Assembly (NCBI RefSeq): GCF_003612565.1
Contig: NZ_RAZG01000013.1
Location: 1-64,000, forward strand
Direction: 5' to 3'
DNA from: Roseburia sp. 1XD42-69
GTDB taxonomy: Bacteria > Bacillota > Clostridia > Lachnospirales > Lachnospiraceae
Length of the DNA: 64,000 nt
The notes under the pieces are model-generated. The model ran no database searches, was not told the origin of the DNA, and saw only the letters and a list, made by a program, of their open reading frames with translations. The position numbers and the translations under genes are program-made. This document shows positions 1 to 7,820 of the stretch, piece after piece (the first letter of the stretch is position 1; every line of letters begins with the position of its first letter).

Positions 1-212
1 TGCCCTTATGAGAACATTGAAATATCTTGTCCGACAAAAGGAGCACTATTTATAATAGTTGTAAAGTGGTGTTATATATAACAGTATAGCCGAAATCAAA
101 CTTTTTTCAACGCTTTTCTAAATTCCTGTTTTGTGATATTTCATAGATTTCTGCAAACAGATATGATAAACTAATAAAAGTAAACACTATTTTTAATATT
201 TGAGGAAAAACC
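1..212. other. AT-rich upstream region, no gene seen
   Basis: AT-rich stretch before the first gene. It contains several TATAAT-like strings (for example around 45-85 and 160-175), so it probably carries the promoter of the DUF4869 gene. I cannot pair a convincing -35 and -10 box, and I see no coding region. Confidence 0.4.
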
Positions 213-659
213 ATGTTAAATATAATTTTTGGAGATATTAAAAATTCCATCTACCACCCGCCCACTTATTTTGACAACCAATACGAAGACGACTGGATCA
301 TACATCCCCTGTCCGTTGAAATGATAAAAGATGTTGACAAATCAGAGGTAAAAAGCCCTCACTTAATTGAGAGCCCCGTCCTTGGCCCCATATCCCCAAA
401 AGAGATATCCGGGGGTGTAAAAACTTTAATACTTATGGCATTTGACGACACGGGCAATATTTTCAACGCCTCCTCCTGCGGGGATAACTGTGCAAAATGG
501 ATTGTGGAAATTGGCAGAAAAAAAGATTTAACCATCAATCTCCACCATGTAATGGATTTTAGTTCTGCAGGGGATTTTGACGCCGTGATGTTAAATACGG
601 GAAAACCGGTTCACGGATACGCCGAATATTTTCATGAGGCCCTGAAAATAAAGCGGTGA
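213..659 (+). CDS. DUF4869 family protein
   Basis: 148-aa protein of unknown function, probably cytoplasmic: no signal peptide or membrane segment. The opening residues MLNIIFGD, the acidic N-terminal half and the C-terminal HGYAEYFHEALKI match what I remember of the small Clostridia family DUF4869. The start is the ATG at 213, preceded by a TGAGGAAA ribosome site. It is a single plus-strand gene that converges on the oxidase operon and shares the terminator region at about 702-724 with it. No function can be inferred from the neighbours. Confidence 0.75.
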   Translation: MLNIIFGDIKNSIYHPPTYFDNQYEDDWIIHPLSVEMIKDVDKSEVKSPHLIESPVLGPISPKEISGGVKTLILMAFDDTGNIFNASSCGDNCAKWIVEIGRKKDLTINLHHVMDFSSAGDFDAVMLNTGKPVHGYAEYFHEALKIKR

Positions 660-701
660 GATATGAAGGGAAAATATCACATTATTGTACAAAACAAAAG
701 A

Positions 702-724
702 CTCCCCGGGCAAATCCCGGGAAG
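702..724 (-). terminator. Rho-independent terminator of the oxidase operon
   Basis: On the minus strand, a 9-bp GC-rich stem (CTTCCCGGG with CCCGGGGAG, one G-U pair) with a 5-nt loop is followed by TCTTTTGTTTT. It lies 12 nt past the stop codon of the last operon gene. Confidence 0.8.
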
Positions 725-735
725 CCTTTATCACA

Positions 736-1878
736 CTAAAACAAATAAGGTTTCTCCCACAAGTTCAGTTTCGTCCCAATCCCGTGTTCCACAGCATAAT
801 CATACACTTCCTTGCCCCAGGCCACATCCTCCACAGGCATCCCCCCCACAGAATAAAGGATAATTTCATCCTCCCTTTCCCTGCCGGGAACTTTCCCGTT
901 TAAAATGGCCCCCAAATCGTGAATCATGGATTTATCCATTTTCTTATCGTGCACCAAATCCATAAACAGACATCCCGGAATGTATACCGTATTGTAACAG
1001 GGATAGGAGTATTCCTCCGCCCATGCCTCGTAAAGCTTGATGTTATCCACCACCAGTTTCATGTTTCCCCCGGTAATAAATTCATCGGCAAAATCCGCCG
1101 CCCCGGGCACGCAGATTAACACGCCGGGCTTTAGCCAGGACTGCTCCACCCTTGGATAGCTTTCCCTGCCGGAGCCTAAAGGGGTGGTGGTGGCAAAGCT
1201 TAAAATATCGCTGTCCTTAACGCACTCCTCTAAGGTATCGCAGACAATAAAGTTTTTAAACTGGGGGCATTTTTCTTTTACATACGCAATGCAGCGGTCA
1301 ATGGAAGCTTTTCCCCTCCCCTTGATTTTTAAGGTGTCCAAAGATGGGCGGAGGGCCGCAAATGTCTCCACGGCAGTGGTGTTGATAACCCCGGGGCCTA
1401 CGATTCCAAGGACTTTTGCATTTTTTACTGCAAGATTTTTCACCCCCACTCCTGGAATTGCCGCCGTCCGGTAAGCGCTTAAAAGATTACCGGACATAAG
1501 GGAAAGGGGCGCCCCTGTCTCTTTGTCATTTAACATCACCATTAAAATGGAACGGGGCAGTTCCTTTTCCCGGTTTTTTACATTGGAGCCGTACCATTTC
1601 ATCCCCGCCACGTCAAATTTTCCTCCCACATAGGCGGGCATGGCCATAAACCGCCTGTCCGGTGCGTTTTTCGGCATATGGGGAAATTCCGGCTCATCGG
1701 GGAATGTCACCATGCACCCGTGGGAATTGCCGTTTTCGCCTCCCATGCGGTAGTCCCCTTTATCTAAAATTTTAAGAAGTTCCTCCATACAGTCCGTACA
1801 TTTTACTACATCGGTCACTCCCGCTTTTATCATATCTTCCTCGCTTAAATATAACAGATCCAAACTTGGGTAACTCAT
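736..1878 (-). CDS. Ornithine cyclodeaminase / mu-crystallin family protein
   Basis: 380-aa NAD(P)-binding enzyme of the OCD/mu-crystallin superfamily. Members deaminate ornithine to proline or interconvert imino and N-alkyl amino acids. The Rossmann segment is at about residues 155-185 (LGIVGPGVINTT), where the usual GxGxQA is changed to GPGVIN. The N-terminal substrate-binding half contains MPAYVGGKFDVAGMKWYGSN. It is the last gene of the operon, with AGAGGAGG upstream of the ATG at 1878. From memory, close relatives are sometimes called tyramine oxidase subunit B, which I could not verify. Ti-plasmid octopine catabolism pairs an OCD with a two-subunit FAD oxidase, a similar combination to this one. 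The substrate is unknown. Confidence 0.8.
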   Translation of the reverse strand: MSYPSLDLLYLSEEDMIKAGVTDVVKCTDCMEELLKILDKGDYRMGGENGNSHGCMVTFPDEPEFPHMPKNAPDRRFMAMPAYVGGKFDVAGMKWYGSNVKNREKELPRSILMVMLNDKETGAPLSLMSGNLLSAYRTAAIPGVGVKNLAVKNAKVLGIVGPGVINTTAVETFAALRPSLDTLKIKGRGKASIDRCIAYVKEKCPQFKNFIVCDTLEECVKDSDILSFATTTPLGSGRESYPRVEQSWLKPGVLICVPGAADFADEFITGGNMKLVVDNIKLYEAWAEEYSYPCYNTVYIPGCLFMDLVHDKKMDKSMIHDLGAILNGKVPGREREDEIILYSVGGMPVEDVAWGKEVYDYAVEHGIGTKLNLWEKPYLF

Positions 1879-1925
1879 AATATCCTCCTCTTGCCCCGGC
1901 CAAATGCCAAAGGACTTTGTGCTTT

Positions 1926-3320
1926 TTATTTTTTCCTGTGGTGTTCCCAGTACAATTCATGTTCCATAGCCATTACCTCACTGACGGGGTAGGCTTTAAA
2001 TAAAGGCTTCTTCACCACCTTTTTTACCCACACAAAAGCATAGATAACAAAGGGGATAAAGGTAAAGAGACACAGACGGTAAATCCGTATCCGTATTCCG
2101 GCATCGGAATCTATATTGTATATCATCCAAAGGGTTCCCAAAATTCCCACAATCTGCAGCGCCGGGGTAAAAGGCGCCTTAAACGTCCTTGGGACCTTGG
2201 GCAGCCTTTTCCTTAAAATCAGTACATTGATATGGGTCACAATATAGGCAATCATCCAGAAAACACAGCCGCTTAAAAGCAGGAAAGAAAGCTGGTCTGT
2301 ACCGCTTAACCCGGTAATATTAATCAGAAATATGGTTCCCCCGATAATTAAAATCCCCACATAGGGCGCTCCTTTTTTATTCGTCTTTAAGAAAAAGGCG
2401 GGGAGAAGGTTTATCTTTGCCATCCCATAGCAGATATAGCCCAGGGAACTGATGACCGTATTGACGCTGCTGGTCACTGCAAGGACGGACACCACTGCCA
2501 TCCACACCGTTCCCGCTTTTCCAAGGAGCATGGTGCCGTAAAGCACATGGGGCGTGGCATCCTTTCCCAGTTCTTCCCAGGGGGTATAATTTTTAAACCC
2601 GATTACCATTATGCTCTGCATAATAAGAATAGACAAAAGCCCGATAATCATTCCCATAGGAACATTTTTTCTTGCGTTTTTTACTTCTTTGGAAATGGGA
2701 ATCACATACTCAATGCCGATAAAGAGAAAAAATCCCAGTCCGCACAGCCCGGTGATATCTGTAAAATCACAGGAAAGCACGGCCGCCTGGCTCACTTCCT
2801 CCCCCGCGCCAAGGTGCAGCGCCCCTAAAATGCCCATTACCGCCAGGGAAAAAATCAAGGCAAAGGCCACAAAATCCTGCACTTTTGCAAACATATCCAC
2901 ACCCTTAAGGTTTAACACAATAAGAACTAGAATCAGCACTCCGCTGTATATATTTCCCGATATGCCAAATTCGGGAAATACGCTGCTTAAGGTATTGCCA
3001 AACATAGCCGCCTCCACGCTGCTGATTACGGTATTGCACACAAGATAGCCTCCCACCATGACAATCACGGTGATAAAAGGCCCCATGCAGGCTAAGGTAT
3101 ACTGGGCCAGCCCTCCTGTCAGATTTGGCATCACCGCATTTAACTCCGCCACAGATAAAGCCAGAAGCATATTTAACACGCAGGCAATCACCATGGTGAT
3201 AATAAAAGTAATCCCTATACTGGCAGCCCCAATCCCCAGGGACAAAAGACAGCTTGTGGCCACCACAAGACCCACCCCGGTTGCAATCACGCTTCCCAGC
3301 CCTAGTTTCTTTTCTTCCAT
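1926..3320 (-). CDS. APC family amino acid permease
   Basis: 464-aa integral membrane protein with about 12 hydrophobic segments, of the amino acid-polyamine-organocation (APC) family. The N-terminal helix MEEKKLGLGSVIATGVGLVV contains the glycine-rich TM1 break that binds the substrate in APC transporters. Length is normal for the family. It sits between a P-II gene (upstream) and the OCD-like gene in an amine or amino acid oxidation operon, so it probably imports the operon's substrate. The ATG at 3320 has AAAGGAAGTG upstream. Specificity (amino acid, amine or opine) cannot be read from the sequence. Confidence 0.88.
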   Translation of the reverse strand: MEEKKLGLGSVIATGVGLVVATSCLLSLGIGAASIGITFIITMVIACVLNMLLALSVAELNAVMPNLTGGLAQYTLACMGPFITVIVMVGGYLVCNTVISSVEAAMFGNTLSSVFPEFGISGNIYSGVLILVLIVLNLKGVDMFAKVQDFVAFALIFSLAVMGILGALHLGAGEEVSQAAVLSCDFTDITGLCGLGFFLFIGIEYVIPISKEVKNARKNVPMGMIIGLLSILIMQSIMVIGFKNYTPWEELGKDATPHVLYGTMLLGKAGTVWMAVVSVLAVTSSVNTVISSLGYICYGMAKINLLPAFFLKTNKKGAPYVGILIIGGTIFLINITGLSGTDQLSFLLLSGCVFWMIAYIVTHINVLILRKRLPKVPRTFKAPFTPALQIVGILGTLWMIYNIDSDAGIRIRIYRLCLFTFIPFVIYAFVWVKKVVKKPLFKAYPVSEVMAMEHELYWEHHRKK

Positions 3321-3359
3321 ATAAACACTTCCTTTCCCCGAAAGGGATAAACTTATGCT

Positions 3360-3731
3360 TTAGTATGCTTTTCCCTCTGCTATAGCATCTGTCCCTTCTT
3401 CCCCGGTACGGATTCTAACCACGTTTAAAATGGGGGAAATAAAAATTTTTCCGTCCCCGATATGCCCGGTGTAAAGCTCTTTTTCCACAAAATCAAGAAA
3501 TTCCGCAAGTTCCCTTTCCTCTAACACCACCATTACCACCTGCTTGTCCAAAAGTATGGGCTCCGAATGGGTTTCGGCCTCATATTCCTTTGTGCCAAGC
3601 TGCACCCCGCAGCCCTTTGCCTCGTACACTGTCATGCCGGAAATCCCAAACTTTCCCAATTCCTGGCGGAGCATATCCACCTTCGCCATATTGGTGATAA
3701 TCTCAACTTTAACCAATTCCACTTTTTCCAT
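3360..3731 (-). CDS. P-II family (GlnB-like) regulatory protein
   Basis: 123-aa P-II signal protein. Family signatures are present: the T-loop region with LGTKEYEAETH (equivalent of YRGAEY) and the C-terminal GHIGDGKIFISPILNVVRIR. P-II trimers sense ATP/ADP and 2-oxoglutarate and usually gate ammonium channels or enzymes. This one is not next to amtB or glnA but immediately upstream of an APC permease, so I infer that it gates that permease or the oxidase. The reading frame is open further upstream, but the start at 3731 has a perfect AGGAGG ribosome site and the normal family N-terminus (MEKVELVKVEIIT). A tyrosine is present in the T-loop (KEYEAE); whether it is modified is unknown. Confidence 0.87.
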   Translation of the reverse strand: MEKVELVKVEIITNMAKVDMLRQELGKFGISGMTVYEAKGCGVQLGTKEYEAETHSEPILLDKQVVMVVLEERELAEFLDFVEKELYTGHIGDGKIFISPILNVVRIRTGEEGTDAIAEGKAY

Positions 3732-3792
3732 AAATTTCCTTCCTCCTTTAATAAGGTATCGCCCCCTCACCTGCGTTCGGCGGCATGTCGTC

Positions 3793-3829
3793 GGAAGGCA
3801 TTTTAAGAAATGCTTCGCATTTGCCTTCC
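3793..3829 (-). other. Intercistronic hairpin between oxidase subunit and P-II genes
   Basis: GGAAGGCA at 3793-3800 pairs with TGCCTTCC at 3822-3829, with an inner AAATG/CATTT stem. It lies just after the stop codon of the FAD subunit gene and has no following U-run, so it looks like an mRNA processing or 3'-end stabilising element rather than a terminator. Confidence 0.5.
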
Positions 3830-3831
3830 TC

Positions 3832-4962
3832 CTATATCTTTGCTTTGAAACGGTCATAGCGGAAATCTTCCATATTATCCACCGTAAAATTTCCCTCCGT
3901 CATCATTTCCGCTATATTTACCCCGGCGCCGGGGGCAATGCCAAAGCCGTGTCCCGTAAAGCCGCAGGCAAGGTAGAGCCCCGGCACTTCCTCCACAGGG
4001 CTTATGACGGGAACTTTATCTGCGCACTCATCGATAAATCCACTCCACTCCCTGACAATCTTTGCATCTTTTAAGGCAGGGAAATATTTCATAATTCCCC
4101 GGCAGATGCAGGATGCGCTTCCGCTTTGGGAAATGCCGTGGCCGTTATCCTTTTCACAGGGCTCTAAGCCTGTGGAACCCCCGAAGACAAAGGAGCCGTG
4201 GCTGCTCTGGTGTCCGTAAAAATCCGCCTCCGCCGTGCCAAGCATCTGTTCAAACATAAAGGGCTGGGCCTCTGTCACAAGACAGGTAAGCTTTACTTTC
4301 TGCATGGGAATGTCAATGCCTACGCTCTCGGTGATTTTCCGGCTCTCATACCCTGCCGCCACCAAAACTTTTTCCCCTTCATAGGTATTGTTTTCCGTGA
4401 CGACTTTTCTTATTTTTCCCTTAACGGTCAAAAGTTTTAAAACCTTCTCCCCGGTGATAAAGCGTACTCCCAATTCCCTGGCCCGCTTATAGTATCCCAG
4501 GGTTGCGGTAAGGGGATTGGCATGTCCGTCTGTGGGGCAGAAACTGGCCCCAATCACTTCTTCTGAGAGATAGGGGTTAATCTTTCTCACCTCATCCCCG
4601 TCTATCATCTCAACCCCCAGGCCGCAGGCTTTCGCCCGCTCCGTCAGGCCTTCTAAAATTTTAAGGTGTGCCGGGGTTTTCCCCAGCCGCAGGTTGCCCT
4701 TCTGGGTGTACTCCACATCCACCCCCAGTTCCTCAGAAAGGGTTGGCCATACATTTTGAATCCCCCACATTACCATGGGAATCTCCCTGGGGTCACGGCC
4801 GGACTGGCGCACACCGCCCCCGTTTCTGCTGGAACCCCCGTTTCCAATATAATCGCTTCCCTCTAAAACAATGACGGAGCACCCTTTTTTTGCAAGATAG
4901 TATGCACTGGCGCACCCGATAATTCCACCGCCGATAATTACTGCCTCCGCTGTATGTTTCAT
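3832..4962 (-). CDS. DAO-type FAD-dependent oxidase subunit (HcnC/OoxB-like)
   Basis: 376-aa FAD protein of the D-amino acid/glycine/sarcosine oxidase (DAO) family. The N-terminal Rossmann motif is VIIGGGIIGCASAYYLAKKG, and the C-terminal FTGHGFGIAPGAG is the second FAD-contact motif of the family. In HcnABC-, octopine oxidase- and D-hydroxyproline dehydrogenase-type complexes this subunit removes hydrogen from a C-N bond and passes electrons to the partner flavoprotein. I chose the ATG at 4962, which overlaps the upstream stop as TAATG and has AAGGAG ten bases before it. A GTG three codons earlier is too close to that site. The substrate is unknown. Confidence 0.85.
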   Translation of the reverse strand: MKHTAEAVIIGGGIIGCASAYYLAKKGCSVIVLEGSDYIGNGGSSRNGGGVRQSGRDPREIPMVMWGIQNVWPTLSEELGVDVEYTQKGNLRLGKTPAHLKILEGLTERAKACGLGVEMIDGDEVRKINPYLSEEVIGASFCPTDGHANPLTATLGYYKRARELGVRFITGEKVLKLLTVKGKIRKVVTENNTYEGEKVLVAAGYESRKITESVGIDIPMQKVKLTCLVTEAQPFMFEQMLGTAEADFYGHQSSHGSFVFGGSTGLEPCEKDNGHGISQSGSASCICRGIMKYFPALKDAKIVREWSGFIDECADKVPVISPVEEVPGLYLACGFTGHGFGIAPGAGVNIAEMMTEGNFTVDNMEDFRYDRFKAKI

Positions 4963-5291
4963 TATCTGCACACTCCTTCCTCATGGCCTAATATCCGCAT
5001 TTCCGTAGGGCGCATTGGGGCTCTTGCCGCTGCAGGCTCCAACTGGGCCGGAGAAACTTTAAGTTCCTTTGCCACAATTCCCTTTACCAGCCTGCTGCAG
5101 GTCTGGCCCTGGCATAGCCCCATGCCGCACCTAAGATACCGCCTAAGCTCTGTTATGGTATACATTCCCTCATGCACCGCTTTTCTGATTTCCCCCTTTG
5201 TGATTTCCTCACAACGGCAAATCACCATATCATCGTCCCCTGCCGGGACAAAGGGGCCAATATCCCTGCTTCTGTCATTTACCCTGTTCAT
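4962..5291 (-). CDS. BFD-like [2Fe-2S]-binding subunit
   Basis: 109-aa protein with a bacterioferritin-associated ferredoxin (BFD)-like [2Fe-2S] motif: ICRCEEI (CxC) near residue 25 and CGMGLCQGQTCSRLV (CxxxxC) near residue 60. In many HcnB or OoxA proteins this module is fused to the C-terminus of the pyridine-nucleotide-disulfide oxidoreductase subunit. Here it is a separate gene between the two flavoprotein genes. It presumably relays electrons within the complex. The ATG at 5291 has AGAGGTGG upstream, and the stop overlaps the start of the next gene by one base. Confidence 0.85.
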   Translation of the reverse strand: MNRVNDRSRDIGPFVPAGDDDMVICRCEEITKGEIRKAVHEGMYTITELRRYLRCGMGLCQGQTCSRLVKGIVAKELKVSPAQLEPAAARAPMRPTEMRILGHEEGVCR

Positions 5292-5321
5292 ATGTCCACC
5301 TCTTTTTCTATTCCGGATTAT

Positions 5322-6899
5322 TTAATTACTTCTGTAAAACCGCGCCCGCATCACCATATCCTTTGGCACTTTTATGGTAAGAAGATTGGTGTGGTCAAAG
5401 GCGGGAGAACTTTTTACCTCCGTCACTTCCGCTTCACAGATTTCCTCCCCGCTCCTAGAAAGAGCCATTCCCCGGCTGCCTTTTTCCGGCAGGGGAAGAA
5501 ATTCGTAGGGGAGGGTCACCTCACCGAACCCGTCTTTTGTATCCTCATTGATAAGGAAAATTGCCTGGCCGGAGCAGGATGCCACACAAAGACCGCAGCC
5601 GATACATTCCGCCGTATCCGAAACTGATGGAAGGGCCGTAATCTTTTCCCCGATTTTAATGCAGCCTTTGGGACAGGCATCCTGACAGGGGTTACAGGGA
5701 ATATTCTGGGAACATTCCATCACAGGATGAATCCCTGCCCGGCGTCTCACTCCGGGATAGCGCAAAATCTCTTCGTCCCCGATGTATCCCCTGTTAAGGA
5801 GTGTCTGGGAAATCTCATACCCTTCCTCTGTCTTTTCCAATTTCTTTCCCCGGTTTTCCGGCGCAAACATGCCCTGGCGCAGACTCTCTAAATCCTGCTG
5901 TAATGCCTTAAGCCTTTCCTCTTTTTCCCCTTCCTCTGTATACCCCAGGTAAGCGGAGGCTAAAACCCCTGCCATGCGCCCCTCAATCATTGCGGAGCTG
6001 GCTTCCTCAATGGAAGAAACATCCCCTGCGGCAAACACCCCGGGAAGGGATGTCTCCCCATATTTGTCCGTAACAGGCACCTGGCCTCCCTTTTTCGGGT
6101 TATCCTCCATATCACACCCTGCCATTTTTAAAAGCTGGGACATGGGGGAAAGCCCCACCGCAAGACAGATGGTATCCACGTCAAAATGTTTTTCCGTTCC
6201 GGGTATGGGGGTGAAATGCTCATCCACCTGGGCGATGACAACCCCTGTAACCCTGTCCTCCCCTTCCGCTTTTACAATGGTGTGGGAGAGGTAAAAGGGA
6301 ACCCCCGTCCTGGCCACTTTTGCCCCGTGAACTCCATAGCCCCCTACCCGGGGCGCCGCATCCACCAAAGCCGCCACCTCACAGCCCGCCTGGATAAGCT
6401 GGAAGCTTACCACAAGCCCTACGTTTCCTGTGCCCAGCATTAAAACCCGCTTTCCCGGTTTGATGCCGTGGAGGTTCATCATGGTCTGGGCGGCTCCTGC
6501 ACCGATTACCCCCGGAAGCGTCCACCCCGGGAATGTCACCATATTTTCCGCCGCTCCCGTGGCAACAATAACGGCATTTCCCTTGTAGTGGAAAACGCTC
6601 TCTCCAATCCGCACCGTCACTTCCTTATCCTGAAAAAGCCCTAAAACCGTGGCGTTTAACACCACTTCCACCCCGGATTCCTCCGCTTCTTTTAAAAGTT
6701 CCTCCCCGATTTTAAATCCCCGGATTTTTGCCCGGTGCTCTTTAGAGCCGAAAAATTTATGTATCTGTTTAAAAAGCTGCCCTCCGGGCTTTTCATTTTC
6801 GTCAAAGACAATGACTTTCATTCCCTGCTTTGCAGCCTCCACTGCGGCGGAGAGTCCGGCAGGCCCGGCTCCCACCACAATAAGCTCATACCGTTTCAT
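5322..6899 (-). CDS. FAD/NAD(P)-binding oxidoreductase with 2x[4Fe-4S] (HcnB/OoxA-like)
   Basis: 525-aa protein. The N-terminus is a pyridine nucleotide-disulfide oxidoreductase with an FAD motif (VVGAGPAGLSAAVEAAKQG) and a second dinucleotide motif (VLMLGTGNVGLVVSF, about residues 154-168). The ATG motif GVFAAGDV is near residue 290. After it comes a ferredoxin-like segment with two cysteine clusters, IPCNPCQDACPKGC and ECIGCGLCVASCSG, predicted to hold two [4Fe-4S] clusters. The ferredoxin insert suggests electrons leave to an anaerobic acceptor rather than to oxygen. The gene overlaps the upstream 2Fe-2S gene by 14 bases and has AAGGAGGGG before the ATG. Confidence 0.87.
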   Translation of the reverse strand: MKRYELIVVGAGPAGLSAAVEAAKQGMKVIVFDENEKPGGQLFKQIHKFFGSKEHRAKIRGFKIGEELLKEAEESGVEVVLNATVLGLFQDKEVTVRIGESVFHYKGNAVIVATGAAENMVTFPGWTLPGVIGAGAAQTMMNLHGIKPGKRVLMLGTGNVGLVVSFQLIQAGCEVAALVDAAPRVGGYGVHGAKVARTGVPFYLSHTIVKAEGEDRVTGVVIAQVDEHFTPIPGTEKHFDVDTICLAVGLSPMSQLLKMAGCDMEDNPKKGGQVPVTDKYGETSLPGVFAAGDVSSIEEASSAMIEGRMAGVLASAYLGYTEEGEKEERLKALQQDLESLRQGMFAPENRGKKLEKTEEGYEISQTLLNRGYIGDEEILRYPGVRRRAGIHPVMECSQNIPCNPCQDACPKGCIKIGEKITALPSVSDTAECIGCGLCVASCSGQAIFLINEDTKDGFGEVTLPYEFLPLPEKGSRGMALSRSGEEICEAEVTEVKSSPAFDHTNLLTIKVPKDMVMRARFYRSN

Positions 6900-7221
6900 C
6901 TTTTATCCCCTCCTTCTTATCACTGACGCCGTACTGGGTCTTTACTTCCATGCCCTCCGCAAGGGGCGTTACGCATGTGCGGATATTGGGCTTTCCGTCC
7001 ACAATCATGACGCAGTCGGTGCATCTTCCTATGGCACAAAAGATTCCCCTGGGCTTATGCTCCTTTTTCGTATACCGGTGCACCATCACCCCTGCAGCCT
7101 TTAATGCCGCAGCCACTGGCTCCCCCTCATATCCCTTCATAGGTTTTCCGTCAAAGGTGAACGGCACTTCCCTGCCCTTTACCGGCTCTCCTAAAATCGG
7201 ATGTTCCTTTATCCTGCTCAT
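6886..7221 (-). CDS. (2Fe-2S)-binding subunit (HcnA-like)
   Basis: 111-aa protein with a plant-type ferredoxin fold. The cluster ligands are visible as GIFCAIGRCTDCVMI followed by RTCVTPL (Cx5CxxC...C, residues about 61-83). This is the small subunit of HcnA/SoxA-alpha-N-terminal type found in hydrogen cyanide synthase, sarcosine oxidase and related amine dehydrogenase complexes. It is the second gene of the operon, 12 bases after the RidA-like gene, with a GGGGGG ribosome site before the ATG at 7221. Confidence 0.86.
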   Translation of the reverse strand: MSRIKEHPILGEPVKGREVPFTFDGKPMKGYEGEPVAAALKAAGVMVHRYTKKEHKPRGIFCAIGRCTDCVMIVDGKPNIRTCVTPLAEGMEVKTQYGVSDKKEGIKDETV

Positions 7222-7233
7222 CAGAAATCCCCC

Positions 7234-7626
7234 CTATCCTTCCGTGATAACAGCCGTCATCTCAATCTCCACAAGCTGGGAAGGTCGGTTTAACTCCGAT
7301 GTCCCCACTGCGGTAAACAGCGGCCTTACGTCATGGAAAATTTCAGAATAGGCCCGGCTGATTTCGGGACAGTCCTTCATGTGTGTCACATATGCCATAA
7401 TCTTTATCACATCTTCCGGCTCCGCCCCCGCCTGTTTTAAAAGCTTCACCTGTTTTTTAAAAATATATTTTCCCTGCTCATATGGGTCGCCCTCCCCGTA
7501 CACAGTCCCATCCGGCTGCACGGAAGTAGTCCCCCCTATCATTACCAGGTTTCCTGTTTTTACCATTCTTGAGTAACCTACTTTTTCCTCTAAGGGCGCC
7601 CCTGATGAAAATCTTTCAATCGCCAT
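7234..7626 (-). CDS. RidA/YjgF/UK114 family protein (Rid4-7-like)
   Basis: 130-aa Rid-family protein, first gene of the operon. It has the typical C-terminal LVEIEMTAVI strand and the central KQVKLLKQAGAEPEDVIKIMAYVT. Archetypal RidA hydrolyses reactive enamines and imines using a conserved Arg (R105 in E. coli). In my hand alignment that position is Val (FTAV for FPAR), so this looks like the Rid4-7 group that lacks the Arg. It may act on a different intermediate of the operon's oxidation pathway. Its position first in an amine-oxidation operon fits a role on the imine product, but that is inference. Confidence 0.82.
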   Translation of the reverse strand: MAIERFSSGAPLEEKVGYSRMVKTGNLVMIGGTTSVQPDGTVYGEGDPYEQGKYIFKKQVKLLKQAGAEPEDVIKIMAYVTHMKDCPEISRAYSEIFHDVRPLFTAVGTSELNRPSQLVEIEMTAVITEG

Positions 7627-7695
7627 ATGCTCTCCTCTCTTTCCTCATCTGTTAATAGAAAAAGACGCCTTTTCCTTTCCCCTCCCGGGAAATTG

Positions 7696-7718
7696 AAAGA
7701 CGTCTTTGTCATGACAAA
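7696..7718. promoter_or_regulatory. Two palindromes in the divergent lysR/operon region
   Basis: AAAGACGTCTTT (7696-7707) and TTTGTCATGACAAA (7705-7718) are perfect inverted repeats that overlap by three bases. They lie in the 194-nt gap between the oxidase operon and the lysR gene. TTTGTCATGACAAA contains the T-N11-A spacing expected of LysR-type operators. This is a candidate binding site for the adjacent regulator. Confidence 0.5.
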
Positions 7719-7820
7719 TTTATATCACAGAATTATCACAAAATAAAGCACGAAAACAGTTGAGATTGTCAACCAAATCGTTTATGATTGAACTATGTAT
7801 GTAAAACCCGGAGGTTTTCA

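Noticed and set aside
663-903. Two short plus-strand frames after DUF4869
   Set aside because: They cross the operon terminator and the antisense of the OCD-like gene; Pro/His-rich translation is typical of shadow frames.
2611-3048. Plus-strand open frame inside the APC permease gene
   Set aside because: Shadow of a clear membrane protein gene on the other strand; no start signal or known motif.
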